DNA from: Actinomycetes bacterium
Lineage (GTDB): Bacteria; Actinomycetota; Acidimicrobiia; Acidimicrobiales; Acidimicrobiaceae
Assembly: GCA_021819725.1 (NCBI GenBank)
Contig: JAKAQR010000042.1
Coordinates: forward strand, 1-24,013
DNA length: 24,013 bases
Reading direction: 5' to 3'
Shown one piece after another: positions 1-7,822 of the stretch (position 1 is its first letter; each line of letters opens with the position of its first letter). A model generated the notes under the pieces. The model did no database searches. It saw only the letters and a program-made list of their open reading frames with translations, and was not told the origin of the DNA. The position numbers and the translations under genes were made by a program.

Positions 1-1
1 C

Positions 2-667
2 ACGGCTACGTTGTCTACGGGTGAATTCTTGGACATGCCAGAGCTGCTCTCCAAGGGAGAACAACGAAGAAAGCGACGATTACAGAGAAAACTCGCCCGA
101 CAGGTCAAAGGCTCGAACAGGCGTAACAAAACCAAGCTTGCCATCGCAAAGCTCTCGGCCAAGGAGTCCGACCGGCGCAAGGACTGGATCGAAAAGACGA
201 CAACCGAGCTAGTTCGCAACCACGACCTGATCGTGCTAGAAGATCTCAAGGTCAAGAACATGACCCGTTCAGCCAAGGGGACAGTTGAGAGTCCAGGCAA
301 GAACGTCGCTCAGAAATCCGGCCTCAACCGATCTATCCTCGAACAGAGCTGGACCATGTTTTGCCAACGGCTCTCCGACAAGGCAGCCAATACCACCGAG
401 CAAGTCGAAGTGATCTTTGTCAACCCTGCATACACAGGTATGCGTTGTTCTAAGTGTGCTCACACAGAACCGAAGAGCCGCAAGAGCCAAGCTACGTTCC
501 TCTGTTTAGCGTGCGGTCATATGGACAACGCAGATGTAAATGCAGCCAAGAATATCATTGCCGCAGGGCTTGGGGTCACAGAGCGTGGAGGACAATCGCA
601 CGCTGCCCCTACCAAGGCAAAGCACAGCGACCCAGTCAAGCGCACCACCAATCCTCAAGCTGCGTGA
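2..667 (+). CDS. tnpB: TnpB (RNA-guided nuclease of an IS200/IS605- or IS607-type transposon), 5' end outside window
   Basis: TnpB proteins are transposon-encoded RNA-guided DNA nucleases with a split RuvC domain. The reading frame is open from the window edge, and its first residues (ATLSTGE) match the stretch just after the RuvC-I aspartate, so the N-terminal half lies upstream. Visible landmarks are the basic helical segment (RRKRRLQRKLARQVKGSNRRNK), the RuvC-II glutamate in VLEDLKVKNM, the TnpB box VNPAYTGMRCSKC, a zinc finger made of CSKC and CLAC, and the RuvC-III aspartate in ADVNAAKNI. The TTG at 11 is only an internal in-frame codon, not a start. The visible part is free of stops or frameshifts and all visible catalytic residues are present, so the protein may be active. 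Whether a TnpA accompanies it cannot be seen. Confidence 0.93.
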   Translation, partial: TATLSTGEFLDMPELLSKGEQRRKRRLQRKLARQVKGSNRRNKTKLAIAKLSAKESDRRKDWIEKTTTELVRNHDLIVLEDLKVKNMTRSAKGTVESPGKNVAQKSGLNRSILEQSWTMFCQRLSDKAANTTEQVEVIFVNPAYTGMRCSKCAHTEPKSRKSQATFLCLACGHMDNADVNAAKNIIAAGLGVTERGGQSHAAPTKAKHSDPVKRTTNPQAA

Positions 668-670
668 GCA

Positions 671-710
671 ACTTAGGAAGCCCCGTCCGTAAGGTCGGGA
701 AGGATGTCAC
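671..710 (+). ncRNA. Transposon right end: 3' end of the TnpB guide RNA (omega RNA) scaffold
   Basis: Directly after the tnpB stop lies a hairpin with stem CCCGTCC (682-688) and GGTCGGG (693-699), one T-T mismatch and a GTAA loop, followed by AGGATGTCAC (701-710). A GC hairpin followed by this type of end is usual for the right end of such elements, where the 3' UTR of tnpB is processed into the omega RNA scaffold and the bases just past the element serve as guide. The exact element end is inferred, not proven. The RNA probably begins inside the tnpB coding region, and only its 3' part is marked here. Confidence 0.6.
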
Positions 711-868
711 TTTCTGCAGGCCCTCGGTGGAGTTCAACCCTGAGACAGCCCGCACTCGTGAAAGGTCATGAGATCACCCGAAGGTAATACATTGCGTCCG
801 TTAGCTTTTGTGACCCGCTTATGCTCGTTGACCGAAATTTCCATCTCCTGGGCCCTCCGTCGAATTCA

Positions 869-1393
869 CTAACGGCTGGAATGGTCCCCTTCGACTGAAC
901 GCCTTCGGATACCGAACCAACGAGCTACGTGAGCGCGGTACTCGCGATATTCGTCACCAAATGCCTCTTCGAGATAGGACTCCTCCACGCCAATGACCTT
1001 CGATTGCAGGATCGCGACGGTGACCGGGGTTAGTCCGAGGGTTGCGAATGACCCACGGGCAACGCCGATGGCAACCTGCGCGCACAACATACCGAGGTAA
1101 ATCGGGTTGCGGCTGATTCGGTAGATGCCATGCTTGTTGAGCAAGCGGACTGGGCTTCTTGGGTTGGGGCTGTTGCCGGTCCGGACCATGGCGAGAACGG
1201 CTGATGCAATGAAGGCTCCTCCGCCCGTTCCTATGACGCAGCTTGCGACCCGTCGCCTGGGATGGGAGGGTGCCGTTGTACCGAGAAGGTGATCGACACC
1301 CAAGCCCGCGGCGGTTAAACCAGCCACGACCAACGGAGGTGGAATGTGGGGTGTTGCGATGGCTCCTTGGGTATGGGTTTGACTTGTTCTCAT
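869..1393 (-). CDS. Membrane methyltransferase, isoprenylcysteine carboxyl methyltransferase (ICMT/PEMT-like) family
   Basis: Small integral membrane protein of 174 residues. The C-terminal half has the family signature HGIYRISRNPIYLGMLCAQVAIG, followed by an acidic E-E-xxL-xxxFGDEYREYRxxVxRW segment, which builds the S-adenosylmethionine site in bacterial ICMT-like proteins. Two hydrophobic helices precede it (PPLVVAGLTAAGLGV and VIGTGGGAFIASAVLAMV). The frame is open up to 1477, but the extra 28 residues are basic and unlike the family. The ATG at 1393 is preceded by AAGG at short spacing, so I start there. The substrate is unknown; related bacterial proteins methylate small hydrophobic or lipid-linked molecules. 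The gene stands alone, transcribed away from the neighbouring ddl-like gene. Confidence 0.8.
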   Translation of the reverse strand: MRTSQTHTQGAIATPHIPPPLVVAGLTAAGLGVDHLLGTTAPSHPRRRVASCVIGTGGGAFIASAVLAMVRTGNSPNPRSPVRLLNKHGIYRISRNPIYLGMLCAQVAIGVARGSFATLGLTPVTVAILQSKVIGVEESYLEEAFGDEYREYRAHVARWFGIRRRSVEGDHSSR

Positions 1394-1958
1394 CTGCCTT
1401 ACCCTAAAACGCTGTGGTATTCTTCGTGCCTTGGAAACTGAGCATTGTGCACGCACAGCGATCAAGATGTACGACATTGGAGCAGATCGCAGGTAGTTCT
1501 TCTCTTTGGAACGATGATTTGAGAGGCTTGGAGTCGTGAGTGCTCCCAGGCTCGTTTAAGGTTTGCCAAAGCCACGGTCATCGGAGTGTCCACAGACCCT
1601 CCTGCCCTCCAAGATACCTGGTACTCCCTTGTCTCTCATGCTCCAGCTGCCTCGGTGATTTGCGTCCAACCGAGCGAGGCGGAGCTGACATGAGCGCGCG
1701 CACTGGCGGCGGCCTGGGCTAGGGACAAGCAGGAGGGGCGATGCGCTCTGTCCGAACCTCGTGGGAGACGTGAGCGCCGAGAAAGGGTGATAGAGAAATG
1801 CGTTGGCATTTTGGAGCGGATAGAGTGAGTACGGTAGTAGTTGTGATGGACAGGGACACAGGCCTGGATGAGCCGGATGGCTGAGAGGTCGGTGTCGCTG
1901 TGGTTGTTGCGGCCGACGCGCACATCACCGCGGCGGCCGTCGAAGTGGTGGAGCTGAT
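1394..1958. other. Intergenic stretch between divergent genes; possible decayed small ORF
   Basis: No convincing gene. Both divergent promoters must lie here, but I see no clear -35/-10 pair. The plus strand has a strong Shine-Dalgarno (AGGAGGGG) before ATG 1741. That frame gives nine codons and then TGA (1771). The same frame continues past a second TGA (1882) to a TGA at 1969-1971, overlapping the start of the next gene. It may be a decayed gene or chance. The minus-strand frames across the region are not recognisable proteins. Confidence 0.4.
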
Positions 1959-3068
1959 ATGGAGACGATGACCGCGGTCCTTTTTGGGGGTCCCTCACCG
2001 GAGCACGATATCTCAATCTTGACGGGCCTACAGGCAGCGCGCGCGCTCTTGAGCACGCAGAGTGGAGTCGTTGGGATCTACTGGTCCAAAACCGGTGAGT
2101 TCTTTCGGGTGCCTCCAACGCTTGAGGCACCTGCCTTTGCTCAAGGCGTCCCAGCAGGGGCGGAGCCGTTGATGCTGGTCACCGGCACGAAGTCCGGTTT
2201 TGGGAGCCTGACCTCTGGGCTGCGTCCCAAGCTGGAGTTATTGCCCATCGATGTGGTGGTCAACTGTTGTCACGGCGGCCCTGGAGAGGATGGATCCCTC
2301 CAAGGGGCCATGGATCTGGCAGGGATTCGGTACACCGGTCCATCGGCGGCGACGGCGGCACTCGGCATGGACAAGTTGAGCTTTGGGGCGCTCGCGAGCG
2401 CCGCCGGGCTCCCGGCGCTACCACGCGTCGTGGCTGATGGTGTCATCGACTTTGAAGGCCCCTACATTGTGAAGCCACGTTTTGGTGGTTCTTCCATTGG
2501 TATCGAGGTCGTTCGGGATCGCGCAACCTTGCTCGAGCGAGTGCGTAGCTCGGTCCATCTGCGTGCTGGTGCGGTGGTCGAGCCGTTTCGAGAGGATCTC
2601 TATGATCTCCAGGTCGCAGTGCGCAGCTATCCCGAACTGGTACTCTCTGCGATTGAGCGACCGATGCGCACTGCGGGGGCAGCCTCGATTTTGAGCTATT
2701 CGGATAAGTACCAGCCGGGAACTGGGATGGCATCGGCACCGCGTGAGCTGCCAGCTCAGATTAAGCCCGAGGTCGCAGAGCAGATTCGCCATGTCGCAGT
2801 GAAGACGGCAAACCTGATTCAAAGCCGAGGGGTAGCGAGGATTGATTTTCTCGCCAACGATGCTGGTGAGCTATACTTGAACGAGGTGAATACGATCCCT
2901 GGCTCGCTTTCGCACTATCTCTTCGTCGACCCAAGGGAGAGCCTGGCCGAGCAGCTTGCCAAGGACATCCGCGAGGCCCGGGAGCGATCCACGTATACCC
3001 CGGTCACACAAGGAGCCGACGGTACGGTGTTGCAGTCGGCTGCGACGATCGCCCAGAAGCTCGCCTAG
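1959..3068 (+). CDS. ddl: D-alanine--D-alanine ligase-like ATP-grasp enzyme
   Basis: ATP-grasp ligase of 369 residues. D-Ala-D-Ala ligase joins two D-alanines in the cytoplasm for peptidoglycan precursor synthesis. Family landmarks: GGPSPEHDIS near residues 10-19 with the substrate-site Glu15, GPGEDGSLQGAMDLAGIRYTG (108-127), MDKLSF, AGLPALPRVV, VKPRFGGSSIG (171-181), RIDF (294-297) and the metal and substrate loop LNEVNTIPG (307-315). Two points depart from textbook Ddl: the usual EGRE(x)xV segment reads VEPFREDLYDLQVAV, and after NTIPG the common FTxxSMYP is replaced by SLSHYLFVDP. A ligase with altered second-substrate specificity is therefore possible. A start at ATG 1968 (third codon downstream) is also possible. 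It heads the seven-gene plus-strand run; the next gene begins nine bases after its stop. Confidence 0.82.
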   Translation: METMTAVLFGGPSPEHDISILTGLQAARALLSTQSGVVGIYWSKTGEFFRVPPTLEAPAFAQGVPAGAEPLMLVTGTKSGFGSLTSGLRPKLELLPIDVVVNCCHGGPGEDGSLQGAMDLAGIRYTGPSAATAALGMDKLSFGALASAAGLPALPRVVADGVIDFEGPYIVKPRFGGSSIGIEVVRDRATLLERVRSSVHLRAGAVVEPFREDLYDLQVAVRSYPELVLSAIERPMRTAGAASILSYSDKYQPGTGMASAPRELPAQIKPEVAEQIRHVAVKTANLIQSRGVARIDFLANDAGELYLNEVNTIPGSLSHYLFVDPRESLAEQLAKDIREARERSTYTPVTQGADGTVLQSAATIAQKLA

Positions 3069-3077
3069 GAAGTTGGC

Positions 3078-3755
3078 ATGGGCCAGTACGAACCACAGAG
3101 TTCAGGACTCGACCAGCTTTCGAGTCGCACCCAACGCGTTGTGGGTACAATGCTTGACTCGGACGAGCGCCTGGTCGCCGTAATCCATCCTCACTGGTGG
3201 TTGGTACTAGGCCCAGCGTCGGTTTTCGTCGCCGCCAGCGTGATCGCCGTGTTGCTGACGACCTTGAACTATCCGTTACTGAGCCTCGTGGGTCTCGTAA
3301 TTCTCGGGGTGGCCGTCGTCAACATGGTGGTTCGAGGACTACAGTGGTATTTCGAGATGCTGGTGGTCACCGATCGTCGGGTGCGTTTCGCCAGGGGTGT
3401 GGTGCTGCGTCGCACGAGTGAGATCCCGCTGCGCCATGTCAATGACATCACCACCGAGCAGGGGATCATCGGTAGATTACTCCACTTTGGGCGCTTGAGA
3501 ATCGATTCGGGCAACGCGAGTGGCAACGAACTGGTAACTTTTATTCCCAATCCTGCACGACTTCAGCAGCTACTTGCAAGCCTCGAGGACCGAGGGTCGA
3601 ACTACTCGCTTCCAGCCACGTTGCCTGGCGAAGGGGACGATCGATTGAGTCGCCTCGAGCGCCTGGCTATCCTGCATGCCGGCGGGTTCCTGACTCAGAG
3701 GGAGTTCGAGCAGGCGAAGGCCTCGCTGTTGCGCGAAGCCGATGGTCAATCATGA
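3078..3755 (+). CDS. PH-domain (YdbT-type bPH2) membrane protein with C-terminal SHOCT domain
   Basis: Residues 1-25 are cytoplasmic. Two hydrophobic helices follow (about 40-62 and 65-85), then a bacterial PH domain of the DUF304/bPH2 type (about 88-165; WYFEMLVVTDRRVRFARGVVLRRTSEIPLRHVNDI...GRLLHFGRLRIDSG). The last 30 residues (LERLAILHAGGFLTQREFEQAKASLL) match a SHOCT (short C-terminal) domain, a small helical module often added to bacterial membrane proteins. Function is unknown; such proteins are thought to be membrane-associated scaffolds. It starts nine bases after the ddl-like gene and its stop overlaps the next ATG (ATGA), so it is very likely co-translated. Confidence 0.85.
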   Translation: MGQYEPQSSGLDQLSSRTQRVVGTMLDSDERLVAVIHPHWWLVLGPASVFVAASVIAVLLTTLNYPLLSLVGLVILGVAVVNMVVRGLQWYFEMLVVTDRRVRFARGVVLRRTSEIPLRHVNDITTEQGIIGRLLHFGRLRIDSGNASGNELVTFIPNPARLQQLLASLEDRGSNYSLPATLPGEGDDRLSRLERLAILHAGGFLTQREFEQAKASLLREADGQS

Positions 3756-4558
3756 CGGCGACCGAGGCGGGTCGCCGAGCGGTGGCACAGCGTTGGTCGC
3801 AGGAGCTTTCGAGGTGGGCCATACCCGACGATGTGCTTGTCGGGGCGCCGGCCTCGCCATGGGTGTTCGACCCTAAGGCGTTTCGGCCGGTGCCGAACGC
3901 TCCGCTCAATCAAACCCAACTGGCGATCCTCACCTTGCTCGATCGATGTGAAGAACGCAGCGTCCTCGATGTTGGCGCTGGAGCAGGCGCTGGAGTGCTC
4001 CCGATCGCTGGGTCCATACGTTCGCTGGTGGCCCTTGACCAAGATGCGGCGATGCTGGAGGAACTTGCGCTTGCGAGCGAGTCGGTGCCAGAGGCGATGG
4101 TGGAGACTCGGGTAGGGGACTTCTTCGCGCTCGAGAATGGTCTCGGCCGTTACGATGTGGTCACCTCACAGAATGTGGTTTACAATATTGACGATCTCTT
4201 TGGCTTCCTCGAAGGACTGATTGCGCATGCGCGTACCGGCGTCGTCTTGGAGATGACGCTGCACCATCCGCACTACGGACTCAATCTTTTATGGCAAAGG
4301 TTTCATCAGCTCCAGCGACCGACGACCCCTGATGCCACCGATGTGATTGAGGCTCTTGTTATCCTCGGGGTGACGCCGCGGGTCTTCGTCGGACCCCCAT
4401 TGGCACGCATCGAGGAGCCAGCTCAGCGGATCGTCTCCACCCGCCGTCGCCTCTGCCTTGCTCCCGGCGATGACGTGGCAATTCAAGAGGCACTCGACGA
4501 GGGACTGGTACTCACCAACCCCTCCGTGACGTTGGTCTGTGAGCTTCTCGATGCCTGA
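3752..4558 (+). CDS. Class I SAM-dependent methyltransferase
   Basis: Protein of 268 residues with a Rossmann-type SAM-binding domain. Motif I is SVLDVGAGAGAGVLPIAG (about residue 70-87); the acidic end of strand 2 is LVALDQDAAMLEEL; motif IV is GRYDVVTSQNVVYNIDD, followed by FLEGLIAHARTGVVLEMTLHHPHYGLN. Substrate is unknown. The HPHYGLNLLWQRFHQ part suggests a specific subfamily that I do not recognise by name. The start codon overlaps the stop of the PH-domain gene (ATGA), and the end overlaps the hydrolase start, so the three are translationally coupled. Confidence 0.85.
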   Translation: MTATEAGRRAVAQRWSQELSRWAIPDDVLVGAPASPWVFDPKAFRPVPNAPLNQTQLAILTLLDRCEERSVLDVGAGAGAGVLPIAGSIRSLVALDQDAAMLEELALASESVPEAMVETRVGDFFALENGLGRYDVVTSQNVVYNIDDLFGFLEGLIAHARTGVVLEMTLHHPHYGLNLLWQRFHQLQRPTTPDATDVIEALVILGVTPRVFVGPPLARIEEPAQRIVSTRRRLCLAPGDDVAIQEALDEGLVLTNPSVTLVCELLDA

Positions 4559-5411
4559 GCACGCGACGACGCAGCTGTGCTACGAGCTTTATGGCGCCGC
4601 TGGCGACCCGGTTGTTGTGATGATTCACGGTTTGGGGGGGCAGTTGATCGACTGGCCCGACTGGGCTATCAACTACTTTGTTAATGCGGGCTTTCGGGTG
4701 TTGGTCTATGACCAGCGAGACAGTGGCCGCTCGCCGAGGTTGATCGAGGCCGGAGTCCCCGATGTGCTTTCGATCTCGATCGGGCGCCGAGAGCTTGCGC
4801 CATACACGCTGGCCGATATGGCGGACGATCTTGTTCAGCTCCTAGACGACCTTGGCATCGGGCGCGTGCATCTCGTTGGGGTCTCCATGGGGGCCATGGT
4901 TGCCCAGCAGTTTCTTATCGCCCAGCCGGATCGGGTACGGTCGATCGTGAGCATGTTGGGAACCACGGGTCGGGCTGGCGTGGGTCAGCCGAGCGAACTC
5001 GCCCTAGCTGCGTTGCTGAACCCCAATCCAGAAGAGCCGCTCGAGGTCGTTGTCGCTCGTCCGCGTTCTTTGGCCCAGCGCCAGGCGGTCGCGAGCCGGA
5101 TCCAACGCGGCAAGCAGCGGATCCAGGACGCGGGAATCGACGATCCGTACGGCAGCGCTCGACAGCTTGCGGCTATTTTGGCTTCGCCAGACCGATCGAC
5201 GGCACTCGCTTCGCTCGACGGGCTGCCCGCGCTGGTCGTGCATGGGGTTATCGATCCTCTTGTGCACGTCTCTGGCGGCTTTGACACCTTTCGCGTGTTG
5301 CGGGCATCTCGCCTATTGCTCTTCGCCGAACTCGGTCATGACCTTCCGGCGTGGTGTTGGGATAGGCTAGCGTCGGAGCTGCTGGCGACCATTGTCCAGG
5401 GGGAGGAGTAG
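4551..5411 (+). CDS. Alpha/beta hydrolase
   Basis: Soluble alpha/beta-fold hydrolase of 286 residues. It shows the oxyanion-hole motif MIHGLGGQ, YDQRDSGRSPR, the nucleophile elbow GVSMGAMVAQQF with Ser112, the acid in VIDPLVH (Asp235) and the catalytic His263 in ELGHDLP, so the catalytic triad is complete. The pattern is close to haloperoxidase/lipase-esterase type hydrolases; the substrate is unknown. I chose ATG 4551, which overlaps the upstream stop by eight bases. An in-frame GTG at 4539 would add MSFS. No strong Shine-Dalgarno precedes either, which fits coupling to the upstream gene. Confidence 0.88.
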   Translation: MPEHATTQLCYELYGAAGDPVVVMIHGLGGQLIDWPDWAINYFVNAGFRVLVYDQRDSGRSPRLIEAGVPDVLSISIGRRELAPYTLADMADDLVQLLDDLGIGRVHLVGVSMGAMVAQQFLIAQPDRVRSIVSMLGTTGRAGVGQPSELALAALLNPNPEEPLEVVVARPRSLAQRQAVASRIQRGKQRIQDAGIDDPYGSARQLAAILASPDRSTALASLDGLPALVVHGVIDPLVHVSGGFDTFRVLRASRLLLFAELGHDLPAWCWDRLASELLATIVQGEE

Positions 5412-5414
5412 TAC

Positions 5415-6545
5415 GTGGGACCGCTGCAGGGTATCAGAGTCGTAGAGATGGCAGGGATAGGTCCTGCGCCGTTCGCCGGAATGGTGCTTGCGGACCTTGG
5501 CGCGACCGTGATTCGCGTCGATCCTCCCAAGCGTCCTGGGATCGGTGCAGACCTCATGGGGAGAGGCAAACGTGCGATCGCCATCGATGCCAAACAGCCG
5601 GGCGCCACCGACGTGATCATGCGAATAGTGGATCGTTCGTCGATCTTGATCGAAGGTTTCCGTCCCGGCGTTATGGAGCGGCTCGGGCTTGGTCCGGCTG
5701 AGGTGATGGCGGTGAACCCAAGGATTATCTATGGCCGTATGACCGGCTGGGGACAGAACGGACCGAAGGCCTCTCGCTCAGGGCATGACATCAATTACAT
5801 TGCGCTCTCTGGTGTGCTTGGGTCGATCGGCGACGAGATGCACGGCCCCTCGATCCCATTGAACCTCGTGGGAGACTTTGGTGGTGGTGGCATGCTGCTG
5901 GTCGCTGGCGTGCTGGCTGCCCTTATTGAGTCGCACCGAACGGGTCATGGCCAAGTGGTGGACGCCGCGATGGTCGATGGCTCGCTCCTGCTCATGACCA
6001 TGATCTACTCGATGTTTCAGGAGGGGGGCTGGTCGGGGAAACCGGGGCGCAACCTGCTCGATGGCGGTGCCCCGTTTTATCGGACGTATCGAACCCGAGA
6101 CGATCGCTGGATTGCCGTCGGAGCACTTGAACCCCAGTTCTTCGACGAACTGGTTGCAAAGCTTGGTCTTAGAGATCGCTTCAGCTCGAACAACCAGTAC
6201 GACCATCGCCTTTGGCCCGAGATGCAGGTCGCTATCGAGACCAAGTTCTTGAGTAGGACTCGCTCGGATTGGGAGCAGCTTTTTGAGGACTCCGACGCAT
6301 GCGTGACGCCGGTGCTCACGATGGCGGAGTCGCTGGAGCACCCTTTGCACCAGGCGCGCCGCAGTTTCGTCAAGGTCGGTCCTTTGATTCAACCAGGACC
6401 CGCGCCACGGTTCGGTTTACACGCTGAGCAGGATCGGGGTGCTCATGCGGAGCTAGCCTACGATTCTCGCGGAATCCTTCGCGAGATCGGTCTCAGCGAA
6501 GACGAAGCGGAGCAGCTCTGTGCCCAAGGGCTTGTCATTGAGTAG
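5415..6545 (+). CDS. Alpha-methylacyl-CoA racemase (CaiB/BaiF CoA-transferase family)
   Basis: Protein of 376 residues of the class III CoA-transferase fold. Alpha-methylacyl-CoA racemase interconverts (2R)- and (2S)-methyl-branched acyl-CoA esters so that they can enter beta-oxidation. The family start RVVEMAGIGPAPFAGMVLADLGATVIRVD is clear. The catalytic residues of the mycobacterial racemase MCR (His126, Asp156, Glu241) have exact counterparts two residues earlier: His124 in GHDINYIALSG, Asp154 in NLVGDFGGG and Glu239 in GALEPQF. That match separates it from formyl-CoA transferases of the same fold. The GTG start has a GGGGGAGGAG site that overlaps the end of the hydrolase gene. A role in branched fatty acid or isoprenoid breakdown is inferred. 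Confidence 0.9.
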   Translation: MGPLQGIRVVEMAGIGPAPFAGMVLADLGATVIRVDPPKRPGIGADLMGRGKRAIAIDAKQPGATDVIMRIVDRSSILIEGFRPGVMERLGLGPAEVMAVNPRIIYGRMTGWGQNGPKASRSGHDINYIALSGVLGSIGDEMHGPSIPLNLVGDFGGGGMLLVAGVLAALIESHRTGHGQVVDAAMVDGSLLLMTMIYSMFQEGGWSGKPGRNLLDGGAPFYRTYRTRDDRWIAVGALEPQFFDELVAKLGLRDRFSSNNQYDHRLWPEMQVAIETKFLSRTRSDWEQLFEDSDACVTPVLTMAESLEHPLHQARRSFVKVGPLIQPGPAPRFGLHAEQDRGAHAELAYDSRGILREIGLSEDEAEQLCAQGLVIE

Positions 6546-6550
6546 CTAAG

Positions 6551-7780
6551 GTGTTCTACCTCGGGCGCAGGCCAGATTCGCTGCCGTATTTCAGCTCGGA
6601 GCGCTCGCATCTACTGGTCCTGGGTCCACCCAGGTCGGGGAAGACCTCGTCACTGGTGATACCGAATGCTCGTCTGTTTCCTGGTGCAGTCGTCGTTACC
6701 TCGACGAAGAATGACATCCTGGACTCGATCTACCTGCGCCGTTGTGAGGTTGGAACGGTGTGGGTATTCGACCCGAGTGGCGAGGTGTCTGTGTCGGCCC
6801 AAGTCCGTAGGGCAAACTGGTCACCGGTCTCTGCCGCGGCAAGCTTGGAGGAGGCGGTGCTAGTGGCAGAGGGCTTCGTCGGCGTGGCTCTTGGTGCTGG
6901 TGGCCCGTCAGAGCGCCACTGGATCGACCGAACGAAGGCATTGATGGCCCCTTTACTCCTTGCGGCCCATCTGCTGGGAGCCTCGGCGACGGTGGTGGCG
7001 AGCTGGGTCGATCGGCGTGACTTCGCCGAGGCGATCGATACGCTCCAGTTCAATGGCGCCGATCGCGCACTCGAGGTGCTCCAAGGAGTGCTTGCCACGG
7101 AGACAAGGGAGCGCTCCGCGATTATCTCCTCGGCCTCGGCGGCGCTTGGGGCCTACCGATTTCGCGGCCCTGATGACGGCGAGCCGTTTGATCCATCGAC
7201 CTTTGTGCTCGGTCATGATCTCTTGTTGATTGTCTCGCCGGCCGTGGTTCAAGCGGTTGTCGCTCCCATCGTGGTATCGCTGATCGACGAGATTCGCCGA
7301 GCCGCCTACCGGGCGACGGCAATGGGTTCTTGCCCAAGAGTCGCCCTGATCCTCGATGAGATGGCGAATATTGCACCCTTACCGTCGCTTGGCTCCCTGC
7401 TCTCTGAGGGCGTTTCGCAAGGCATTTATCTGCTCGGCGCGTTGCAGGACCTATCGCAGGCACGGTTGCGTTGGCCAGAACTCATGCGTGGACTCTTGAC
7501 ACTTTTTGGCACTACGGTGGTGCTTGGCGGTATCGGTGACGTCGAGACGTTGCGGATGCTCGAGGAGCTATTTGGCCTTGTCGATCAGACGGAGGTCGGT
7601 TGGCAGCGTGGCGGTCTCTGGCGAGTGACGACGAGTACCCATAGGGTAGGCCGACCACGTCTGAGTCGTGGTGAGCTTCGGGAGCTAGGGGCATTTGAGG
7701 GCGCGGTCCTTGACCTTCGCAGTGGTCCCGGCAAGGTGCAGTTGACGCCCGATTTCTGGGGGGGTTCGGGTCAGAAATAA
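6551..7780 (+). CDS. TraG/VirD4-like coupling ATPase without membrane anchor
   Basis: P-loop ATPase of 409 residues related to the coupling proteins (VirD4, TraG, TraD) that feed DNA or protein substrates into type IV secretion channels. Walker A is GPPRSGKTSS (about 25-34), followed by the family sequence VVVTSTKNDIL and VWVFDPSGE. Walker B is ALILDEMANIAPLPSLGSLLSEG (about 262-284), followed by GIYLLGALQDLSQARLRW, the TraM-recognition or all-alpha region typical of the family. It begins almost at the Walker A strand and lacks the N-terminal transmembrane helices usual in VirD4. No relaxase, VirB or pilin gene lies nearby; neighbours are metabolic genes and a potassium channel. The start is GTG five bases after the racemase stop. 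Confidence 0.85.
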   Translation: MFYLGRRPDSLPYFSSERSHLLVLGPPRSGKTSSLVIPNARLFPGAVVVTSTKNDILDSIYLRRCEVGTVWVFDPSGEVSVSAQVRRANWSPVSAAASLEEAVLVAEGFVGVALGAGGPSERHWIDRTKALMAPLLLAAHLLGASATVVASWVDRRDFAEAIDTLQFNGADRALEVLQGVLATETRERSAIISSASAALGAYRFRGPDDGEPFDPSTFVLGHDLLLIVSPAVVQAVVAPIVVSLIDEIRRAAYRATAMGSCPRVALILDEMANIAPLPSLGSLLSEGVSQGIYLLGALQDLSQARLRWPELMRGLLTLFGTTVVLGGIGDVETLRMLEELFGLVDQTEVGWQRGGLWRVTTSTHRVGRPRLSRGELRELGAFEGAVLDLRSGPGKVQLTPDFWGGSGQK

Positions 7781-7822
7781 GCGTGTCCTTGGCGAGGTTG
7801 CCGGTGATAGGCTGGGGCTTCG

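Noticed and set aside
1771..1884. Selenocysteine or other UGA recoding in the 1741-1971 frame
   Set aside because: No known selenoprotein motif and no evident SECIS-like hairpin after either TGA; decay or chance is simpler.
1636..2130. 164-codon minus-strand ORF upstream of and into the ddl-like gene
   Set aside because: Overlaps the conserved ddl-like N-terminus; sequence looks random (Arg/Ser/His-rich).
5778..6392. 204-codon minus-strand ORF
   Set aside because: Antisense shadow of the racemase gene, whose catalytic residues are all in place.
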